Below, one piece after another: positions 34,164 through 39,393 of a DNA stretch of 39,393 bases. The notes beneath the pieces were generated by a model that worked only from the letters and a program-made list of their open reading frames with translations, was not told the DNA's origin and ran no database searches. Within the stretch, counting starts at the first letter, position 1; every line of letters starts with the position of its first letter. The stretch spans positions 1-39,393 of the forward strand of contig CALGPJ010000003.1 of NCBI GenBank assembly GCA_937960645.1. Direction: 5' to 3'. Position numbers and translations under genes: made by a program. The stretch is from an uncultured Spirochaetia bacterium. Its GTDB lineage: Bacteria; Spirochaetota; Spirochaetia; JABEVK01.

Positions 34164-35827
34164 GGGGCCGAATTTTCCACGGCCGATCGGACGAGTTGGG
34201 TACTCAAGACCTCCGGCAGAAAGATCGGGTTTCCTTTCAGGGGGGGATAGAAGGCATAAACGGGCAAACCGGCCCGACGGTGTTCCCTGAGCCAGTCTTC
34301 GATCTCGGGATTGGGCAGGGTCAGGTTGCCGCGCATCCGGGTGACGCCCCTGTCGTCCAACCAGCGCAGTAAATCCTGGTCGGCCAGGACGGTCGCATGA
34401 TTCACCTTGCAGTTGGTGCACCATTGGGCCCAGATGTCCACAAACACCGGCTTCCCCAGGGAAAGCAGGCGGTTCAGCTCATCCCGTTGGAACGCCACCC
34501 ATCCGTCGGATTCTTGAGCCTCCGCCTGCAAGCTGGAACTCGGATTTGCAGTGCGCCCGAGGTCGGACTGGAGCAGGATAAAAGCGCCCAGGACCAGGGC
34601 CAGGCCTCCCAGCCAAATCAGGCGGCGCTGAAGGGTGGGAGCGCTCAGACCACCGAACCTTCCCATCAGGTAAAAAACGACGCTCACGCCAAAGAGGTAG
34701 GCCAGGCTTTGTGCCAGGGATTGCGGGCTCAGTATCCCGAAAAGCGAACTCAGCAAATAAAGGGCGTAGCCCGCCAGGACAAATCCGAGCAGTTTTTCTA
34801 CCGGATCGTACCAGGACGCCGATTTGGGTAGAAATCGCTTGAGGGAGGGCACCAGGGTCAGGGCCACCAGGGGCAGGGCGAATCCCAGCCCCGCCGTCAA
34901 GAAAAACAAAGGGATGGCGGCCAGGGGTAGGGAGAGGGCGAAGGATAGGCCAGCTCCCAGGAAGGGCGCGGTACAGGGGGCGGCGACAAAGACCGCCCCC
35001 AACCCGGTGAAATAGGATCCCCACATCGTCGGCGGGGCGGCTGCGGTTCCGAGGGCTGGCAGGAGGTAGAGACCCCAGAGGCTCAGGGCCAGGACCCAAA
35101 GCAGGGTCACCGAGGCCAGCACGAACGAGGGATTCTGGAGGTGCATGCCCCAACCGGCAAAATGCCCCAGAGCACGGGCCGCCATCAGACCTGCAGAAAC
35201 CAGCAGCATGGCGGTCAGAAGCCCCGCCGTGTACGTTGCGGCCAGTTGGAACCTGCCTCTGCCTAAAACCTCGCCGGAGCGTGCCAGCTGAGCAGCCTTG
35301 ATGGCCAACAGCGGTAACACGCAGGGCATGACATTCAAAAGAAGCCCACCCAAAAAGGCAAAAAACAAATAGAGCAGAAACTCGGACCAAACCACGAAGC
35401 CGGGATCCAGGGTGGTGGGAATGTCCACGGTTTCGGGAAGGAGGCAGAGTCCCTCCTCGTTGCAAGCCTGCCAGCTCAGGCGGACCTGCACCTCGAGGGG
35501 CCCGTCCAGGCCATACACCACTCGGCTCAGCACCGCCTGCCGGGAAAAACTGGGAACGCCCTGCCGAAGGGCCGGCTGGGACCAGCTCAACGCCTCGATT
35601 CCTGCCGAGGCCGGCAAACCCTCCACCTCGAGTCCCAACACCGAAAGGTTCAGGTCGATGTGCAGCCCCTCGGGGATGTCGAGGGTGGCATCGATTCGGG
35701 AACGGCCATTGCCCAGGGGGACGGTGGAAACCCGGTACTGAACTTCGGCCGGCTTTGGGGTGAAACTCAGCAGGGTAGGGGTCTGGGCCATCAGGCCAGT
35801 CTCCAGCAGAAAAAGAAGCACGATCAT
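34160..35827 (-). CDS. dsbD: Thiol:disulfide interchange protein DsbD
   Basis: A 555-residue protein with all three DsbD parts. Signal peptide MIVLLFLLETGLMAQ; alpha domain with Cys pair in WQACNEEGLCLLP; eight-helix transmembrane beta domain with Cys in NVMPCVLPLL and AAPCTAPFLG; C-terminal gamma thioredoxin domain with WCTNC (VDIWAQWCTNCKVNH). It carries electrons from cytoplasmic thioredoxin to periplasmic thiol proteins; the lipoprotein MsrB is a likely client. The ATG at 35827 is chosen over 35842: GGAGGG lies seven bases before it and its ATGA overlaps the DUF6765 stop. Confidence 0.92.
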   Translation of the reverse strand: MIVLLFLLETGLMAQTPTLLSFTPKPAEVQYRVSTVPLGNGRSRIDATLDIPEGLHIDLNLSVLGLEVEGLPASAGIEALSWSQPALRQGVPSFSRQAVLSRVVYGLDGPLEVQVRLSWQACNEEGLCLLPETVDIPTTLDPGFVVWSEFLLYLFFAFLGGLLLNVMPCVLPLLAIKAAQLARSGEVLGRGRFQLAATYTAGLLTAMLLVSAGLMAARALGHFAGWGMHLQNPSFVLASVTLLWVLALSLWGLYLLPALGTAAAPPTMWGSYFTGLGAVFVAAPCTAPFLGAGLSFALSLPLAAIPLFFLTAGLGFALPLVALTLVPSLKRFLPKSASWYDPVEKLLGFVLAGYALYLLSSLFGILSPQSLAQSLAYLFGVSVVFYLMGRFGGLSAPTLQRRLIWLGGLALVLGAFILLQSDLGRTANPSSSLQAEAQESDGWVAFQRDELNRLLSLGKPVFVDIWAQWCTNCKVNHATVLADQDLLRWLDDRGVTRMRGNLTLPNPEIEDWLREHRRAGLPVYAFYPPLKGNPIFLPEVLSTQLVRSAVENSAP

Positions 35828-36831
35828 AAAAAGGCCCTCCATTCGCTAAGGTTGGCGTCCAGGACCCGATAGGCCTCCCGTCTCTGGTCCTGGGCAGCCA
35901 TGTGCCAGCGAAAAAAATGTGAATCAAAAAAGTTTTCCCGGGCGCGCAGCTGCTCCCGGCCGATCAGCCGGGTTTTGACCAGGATTTCCTCGGTCACCCA
36001 GAGTACCTTTTCCCATCCGGCGATGAGGCGCTCGTTCTCCCAGAAATTTGCCGGGGGATAGAGGGCCTCTTCCAGCCACTTGCGGTGATCGAACCTGGGA
36101 ATGGCCAGCTCGGTCAGAAAGCGCTGGGCGCGCGAGGCATGATCGGCGTTCTCGACGATAGGCTCGATCAGGTATTCCAGTTCCCGAATCACGGCGTCTT
36201 CATCGGTCTGGGGGCGATTCAGGACCTGGCAAAGGTAGCGATACGTTTGACGGGCTGCCTCGAAGAAACGGAAATTGTTATTGATTTCACTCAGTTCTTC
36301 GTACAGACGGGAATCGTGCCAGATGCGGTTGTACTGGTCCGGGTCGCGGCCGGCCTGGGCGTGTCCGATTCCCGGCAGAGCGCTGGAGGGGCTCATCACG
36401 TTCCAGGGCTCCCATTTGCCGCTGAAGTCCTGGTGGGCCCAGGTGTCGGCAAAGGTGTGCAGAGCGATGCCGATGCGGTAAAGATCCCGAGTTTTGATGG
36501 CCGTCTCCACCAGTTCCCGGGCCAGGGGGCTGTTCGGGGTGACACAAAGCGGGTTGATCTTCCCGTCCCGACGCTTGGCCCCGGCTTCCTCGGGGACACC
36601 GGGAAGGAAATGGAAGGGGATGTAGACCTGGATGGGGGCGTCCTCGTCCCAAAAACCGAATTGCTGGGTCGGGGTGGTCCGGAACAGTCCTTTGTCTGTT
36701 TTGATGGTCAGGGAAATCAGATTGTTGTCGACGTACTGGTTCGAGAAGGCAAGAATTTCGCAGTCGGATTCGCGAAAGCCGGCTTTCCGGCCAAGGAACC
36801 AAACGGTATAATAATGAAAAAAGAGGTTCAT
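35824..36831 (-). CDS. DUF6765-like protein (metal-site motif)
   Basis: A 335-residue protein. FHYYTVWFLGRKAGF followed by ILAFSNQYVDNN matches the start of proteins I know as DUF6765, and IGIALHTFADTWAHQDFSGK is a His/Asp-rich helix like that of zinc-dependent phospholipase C relatives, suggesting a metal site. No signal peptide. Function unknown. It is coupled to dsbD by ATGA. Its ATG and the ATG of the divergent HAD gene share two bases (CATG at 36829-36832). A -10-like TAGACT lies six bases before its start inside the HAD gene; no good -35 was seen. Confidence 0.75.
   Translation of the reverse strand: MNLFFHYYTVWFLGRKAGFRESDCEILAFSNQYVDNNLISLTIKTDKGLFRTTPTQQFGFWDEDAPIQVYIPFHFLPGVPEEAGAKRRDGKINPLCVTPNSPLARELVETAIKTRDLYRIGIALHTFADTWAHQDFSGKWEPWNVMSPSSALPGIGHAQAGRDPDQYNRIWHDSRLYEELSEINNNFRFFEAARQTYRYLCQVLNRPQTDEDAVIRELEYLIEPIVENADHASRAQRFLTELAIPRFDHRKWLEEALYPPANFWENERLIAGWEKVLWVTEEILVKTRLIGREQLRARENFFDSHFFRWHMAAQDQRREAYRVLDANLSEWRAFL
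36784..36812 (+). promoter_or_regulatory. Putative promoter of HAD gene
   Basis: TTTCCG (36784-36789), 17 bp and consensus TATAAT (36807-36812) lie inside the first codons of the divergent DUF6765 gene. AAGAGG (36821-36826) provides a ribosome site before the ATG at 36830, so this transcript is not leaderless. Confidence 0.5.
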
Positions 36832-37489
36832 GGTGAAAGTCTACTCGCTCCCTCGTTCTGTCCGGGGGTTGATCTTCGACCTCGACAACACCCTCTACGA
36901 ACACCCCGACTATGCCCGCGATCAGGTGGAATCCCAAATTGTCCTGTTGGCTCAGCGCTGGAATCGTCTCCCTGCCGAACTTCAACTAGAAATATATCAG
37001 AAGGAGGCCGAGTGGGCCAGAACCCGCGGGGGGCGCCGGCCCAGTTTCGGCAACCTCCTGCAGGATGCTTACGGAATCGACATTGCCGAAAGTGTTCGGC
37101 TGCGGGAAGAGTCCATCCACCCGGAGCGCTGGCTGCGCCCCGATCCTTTGCTTGGGCAGACCCTGCGGGCCTTGCACGACCGATATCGGATGGTGCTGTT
37201 GACCAACAATCCCACCAGCATCGGCCGCCGATCGCTGAAGGCGCTGGGGCTGGAAGATTGCTTCGATGGCGTGGTGGGACTGGAAACCACGCTCAAAAGC
37301 AAGCCCAGCCTCGAACCCTTTTGGGAGGCACTTCGGGTCCTGGGTTTGGAAGCCTCCGAGGTGGTGAGCGTCGGCGATCGGTATGCGGTGGACATCGAAG
37401 TTCCCCTCAGCCTGGGGATGGGCGGAATCCTGGTGGAGGGAGTGGACGACACCCGGCGGCTGGACCAGATCCTTCTGGGGACTAGTTGA
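36830..37489 (+). CDS. HAD-superfamily hydrolase, subfamily IA
   Basis: A 219-residue HAD phosphatase. Motif I is IFDLDNTLYEHPDYA with D17 and D19, the D-x-D-N-T-L-Y form of pyrimidine 5'-nucleotidase-like enzymes; motif II is LLTNNPTS; the lysine lies in TTLKSKPSL; motif IV is VSVGDRYAVDIEVPLSLG. Substrate unknown, perhaps a nucleotide or sugar phosphate. Its last eight bases overlap the convergent MBL-fold gene. A GTG three bases after the ATG is an alternative start. Confidence 0.85.
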   Translation: MVKVYSLPRSVRGLIFDLDNTLYEHPDYARDQVESQIVLLAQRWNRLPAELQLEIYQKEAEWARTRGGRRPSFGNLLQDAYGIDIAESVRLREESIHPERWLRPDPLLGQTLRALHDRYRMVLLTNNPTSIGRRSLKALGLEDCFDGVVGLETTLKSKPSLEPFWEALRVLGLEASEVVSVGDRYAVDIEVPLSLGMGGILVEGVDDTRRLDQILLGTS

Positions 37490-38333
37490 ATACGTAGTAG
37501 GTCCACTGGCGTGCCAGCGAATGGAAGCCCAGGGACTTCACCTTCTCTTCGTTGCGCTCCCAGTCGTCGCCGTAGTGCATCAGAATCATTTTGCTCTTGA
37601 TCGAGGCCGGAAGGTCCTTTAGCTCGTCGATGCTGGCATGCACGCCCCCGGGCGGGAAGAACTGGCAGTCGTGGAATATGTACTCGATGTTGAATCGACT
37701 GCAATAATCGGTAACGAGCTGTGGGTCGAACCGAGTGTCCCCGCTGAAGAGAATGCGGTCGTCCACCACCAGGCCGGTGCTCCAGGAAGAATCCGACCAA
37801 TTGCGAGCGTCGGCAGGGATGTGTTTTGTGCGCATCGCCTTAAATTGGAGGCTTCCCACCTTGAAGCCGTAGGTCTCCCGGGGGTAACCTTCCAGCCAGT
37901 CGGGGCGGTGGATCTCCCAGTGATCGCCAAAGGTGAGGTCCCTACCCTCTACGACATCGTTGAAACTGCACCCCCCCCTCAGGCTCATGTCCCAAAGCAG
38001 GTGCTGGTAAACCTCGGTGATCCAAATGTGGGGCTTTTGCCGAAGCACGTAACGGCTCATGAGCATTACCTCTTCCAGGCCGCCGATGTGATCGGCATGG
38101 GAATGGGTGATGTAAAAATTGCGAATCTGGGTGATGGGTATACCCAGTTCGTAGATGGCCTGGGGGGTCTTGGTGCCACAATCCACCATCAGGTGGTCCT
38201 GCCCCTTGATGATGAGCAAGTTGTTTTGATAGTGCCGCTTGGAAAAGGCGCTTCCCACCCCAACGAAAAAGAACGAAAGCCGCCCATCATTCGAAAGCGA
38301 TAACTTTTTATCCTGAACATCCTGAAGGATCAT
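37482..38333 (-). CDS. MBL-fold metallohydrolase
   Basis: A 283-residue metallo-beta-lactamase-fold protein. The metal motif THSHADHIGG is complete, and further ligands are H in RTKHIP, D in LFSGDTRFD and H in ILMHYGD. FFVGVGSAFSKRHYQNNLLI is typical of the RNase Z/PhnP-like group, but the family is broad and the insert (GGCSFNDVVEGRDLTFGDHW) is unlike tRNase Z, so no substrate is claimed. It has a good promoter six bases before the ATG and no Shine-Dalgarno. Confidence 0.85.
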   Translation of the reverse strand: MILQDVQDKKLSLSNDGRLSFFFVGVGSAFSKRHYQNNLLIIKGQDHLMVDCGTKTPQAIYELGIPITQIRNFYITHSHADHIGGLEEVMLMSRYVLRQKPHIWITEVYQHLLWDMSLRGGCSFNDVVEGRDLTFGDHWEIHRPDWLEGYPRETYGFKVGSLQFKAMRTKHIPADARNWSDSSWSTGLVVDDRILFSGDTRFDPQLVTDYCSRFNIEYIFHDCQFFPPGGVHASIDELKDLPASIKSKMILMHYGDDWERNEEKVKSLGFHSLARQWTYYVFN

Positions 38334-38339
38334 GTTACC

Positions 38340-38368
38340 ATCCTAAAATCAGACAGATAAAATTACAA
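38340..38368 (-). promoter_or_regulatory. Putative leaderless promoter of MBL-fold gene
   Basis: Minus strand: TTGTAA (38368-38363), 17 bp, TAGGAT (38345-38340), then GGTAAC and the ATG at 38333. Spacing is the same as at 253, 5142 and 39095. Confidence 0.55.
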
Positions 38369-38402
38369 GCTATCTTAACAGGAAAAGCTCCGAGGGGAGT
38401 GT

Positions 38403-39095
38403 TCAAACCTCGTGCAGAAGGGTCGACTCCATTCGGAACAGTTCTTCCAAAGCTTGGGCAGGTTCCAGGCGGCACAGCTTCAGGGCTGCCTCGTCGTTGC
38501 GGAAGAGGGAATTGAGCTTGGCGATCACCCGCAGGTGCAGGGTTTCGCTGTCGGAGAGGAGCAGAAAAAAGACATGAGTCTTTTGCCCGTCGTGGCTTTT
38601 GAAATCGGTGCCCTCGGGACAGAGACCCATCACCAGGTGGGCCCCACTTCCCGGGTTCTCCCTCGGGTGACGCAGGTGGGGAATGGCCATCCCGCGGCCA
38701 AGCGCGGTACTTGTGATTTTTTCCCGCAACAAAAGTTTGCGCAGGAAGTCCTGCGGCTCGGTCACCAGCTCCAGCTTGACCAGCGGCTCAACGAGTTGGC
38801 TCAGTACCTCCTCCTTGGTCCCGGGTTTCAGGGGAACCACGAGGTTTTCGTTGATGAGGCGCTTCAAGGGGATGATGCCTTCCGGGTTGGACAACACCGC
38901 GGCCAAATCGTCCTGAGGAACCACGTTCATTCGGGCCAGCAGCCAGTCGTCGATGACGGTCTTGAGGAAGCGCCACTGGTTGGCGACCTTGACACAGGGG
39001 ATCTCGTTGCGGGCGATCATCCGCAACACCGTTTTTTCGGCAATACGAAGGTATTGGGCGACTTCGGCGAGGGTCAGGACTTCCTGTTCGGGCAT
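38403..39095 (-). CDS. Excisionase-type HTH fused to PTS EIIA domain
   Basis: A 230-residue fusion. Residues 1-55 form a MerR/excisionase-like helix-turn-helix (TLAEVAQYLRIAEKTVLRMI, then KVANQWRFLKTVIDDWL). Residues 75-230 are a fructose/nitrogen-type EIIA domain with phospho-acceptor H140 in GRGMAIPHLRHP and later FFLLLSDSETLHLRVIAKL. This combination is known to me mainly from spirochaetes. It is probably a regulator whose DNA or protein binding depends on EIIA phosphorylation; no other PTS gene is in the window. The start lies six bases after a consensus -10. Confidence 0.88.
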   Translation of the reverse strand: MPEQEVLTLAEVAQYLRIAEKTVLRMIARNEIPCVKVANQWRFLKTVIDDWLLARMNVVPQDDLAAVLSNPEGIIPLKRLINENLVVPLKPGTKEEVLSQLVEPLVKLELVTEPQDFLRKLLLREKITSTALGRGMAIPHLRHPRENPGSGAHLVMGLCPEGTDFKSHDGQKTHVFFLLLSDSETLHLRVIAKLNSLFRNDEAALKLCRLEPAQALEELFRMESTLLHEV

Positions 39096-39101
39096 TCCCC
39101 C

Positions 39102-39130
39102 ATTATAGTCCGTTTTTAGTGCCGCGGCAA
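39102..39130 (-). promoter_or_regulatory. Putative leaderless promoter of HTH-EIIA gene
   Basis: Minus strand: TTGCCG (39130-39125), 17 bp, consensus TATAAT (39107-39102), then GGGGGA and the ATG at 39095. This is the best -10 of the leaderless set. The six G/A bases could also act as a ribosome site if transcription starts further upstream. Confidence 0.6.
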
Positions 39131-39263
39131 CTGCACTTTTTTGGGGGACTTTTGCCGCCCCTTTATAGCATTTTTCCGCTTTTTTGACCCCATCCTCGAT
39201 TTTTGCCCCAAAAACACGTCCAAAACCCTCATTTTTTTGCTTATCAGGATGGAGGTGTTTCCG
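39131..39263. other. T-rich intergenic stretch
   Basis: Runs of T (for example 39137-39142 and 39179-39185) without a gene. No good promoter for the downstream gene was found. A weak 5-bp hairpin (AGTGC/GCACT, 39118-39137) with a T run is noted but not called a terminator. Confidence 0.4.
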
Positions 39264-39393
39264 ATGTCCTTCCTACCCCTATTCTGTCCCAACCCCGACT
39301 GCGCCCACCACCAGCGGCGCACCCCTCTGTTGCCCGGCGAAAAGCCCTGGTTCCACCGCAAAAGCCACTTCAACACCACGCGCAACGGCTGGG
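39264..39393 (+). CDS. Probable transposase N-terminus (partial, runs off the window)
   Basis: The first 43 codons of a gene cut by the window edge, starting MSFLPLFCPNPDCAHHQRR, with GGAGGTG eight bases before the ATG. The FCPNPDCAHH zinc-ribbon half and the WFHRKSHFNT segment resemble the N-terminus of IS1-like transposases of spirochaetes and others (C-x4-C, then a short loop and R/K-rich strand). The catalytic part is not in view. It could also be another zinc-ribbon DNA-binding protein. Confidence 0.45.
   Translation, partial: MSFLPLFCPNPDCAHHQRRTPLLPGEKPWFHRKSHFNTTRNGW

Noticed and set aside
34479-35927. 482-residue open frame in another frame of dsbD
   Set aside because: Pro/Gly/Arg-rich shadow; DsbD has all its motifs in the chosen frame.
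36085-37485. 466-residue open frame over DUF6765 and HAD
   Set aside because: Crosses two real genes and has no domain.
39118-39142. Hairpin AGTGC/GCACT followed by T6, terminator-like
   Set aside because: Stem of five pairs with a ten-base loop, and it lies upstream of both neighbouring genes, where no transcript is expected to end.

Overview
The window is a dense, GC-rich bacterial chromosome segment of about 39.4 kb with roughly 36 protein genes, no rRNA or tRNA that I can see, and no CRISPR array. Lipoprotein signals, a small beta-rich outer-membrane-like protein, a periplasm-facing DsbD and a lipoprotein MsrB point to a diderm (Gram-negative) cell. An excisionase-type HTH fused to a PTS EIIA domain, a DUF3783 protein, a NADase-type glycan-binding-like domain and many small lipoproteins fit a free-living spirochaete (Spirochaetota) best, but this assignment is tentative. 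Several operons seem to be read from leaderless or nearly leaderless mRNAs: a -10-like hexamer lies 5-7 nt before the start codon of the first gene, while genes inside operons use Shine-Dalgarno sites or ATGA/GTGA overlaps.

Layout. 1-252: hairpin-type dispersed repeats. 253-1790: MetR-type regulator and a phosphoglycolate-phosphatase-like HAD enzyme. 1779-3373: a lower-GC two-gene cassette, an SMC/ABC-like AAA ATPase plus a small PD-(D/E)XK-like protein, which is the best candidate here for an undescribed (possibly anti-phage) system. 3428-5142: lipoprotein alpha/beta hydrolase and outer-membrane-like protein. 5231-7541: membrane class III adenylate cyclase with an EAL phosphodiesterase, so cAMP and c-di-GMP enzymes share one operon. 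7709-10116: aldo/keto reductase, RlmM-like rRNA methyltransferase and MsrB lipoprotein. 10123-14884: surface polysaccharide cluster (GT2, DUF2334 deacetylase-like, FemAB-like, WbaP/WcaJ-type initiating transferase, GT4). 14885-16632: two secreted or low-complexity proteins.

16759-20327: Bcp peroxiredoxin, PepD, PurK and PurE. 20320-23873: response regulator with an unusual pseudo-receiver/STAS-like/receiver layout, then a hybrid histidine kinase. 23897-25878: ThrH, DUF3783 and HisC. 25954-27434: two tandem paralogous lipoproteins. 27449-29824: REC-PAS-GGDEF cyclase. 29825-30127: second repeat array. 30128-34163: tightly overlapping operon of a Nudix-TPR fusion, a 7TM GGDEF-EAL protein and a coiled-coil protein. 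34160-36831: DUF6765 protein and DsbD. 36830-38333: HAD and MBL-fold hydrolases. 38403-39095: HTH-EIIA protein. 39264-end: start of a probable transposase.

Together the genes serve signalling (cAMP, c-di-GMP, phosphorelay), envelope building and repair (polysaccharide; DsbD probably feeding the lipoprotein MsrB) and purine, histidine, serine/threonine and peptide metabolism. Convergent genes repeatedly end within a few bases of one another or overlap, leaving no room for conventional terminators.
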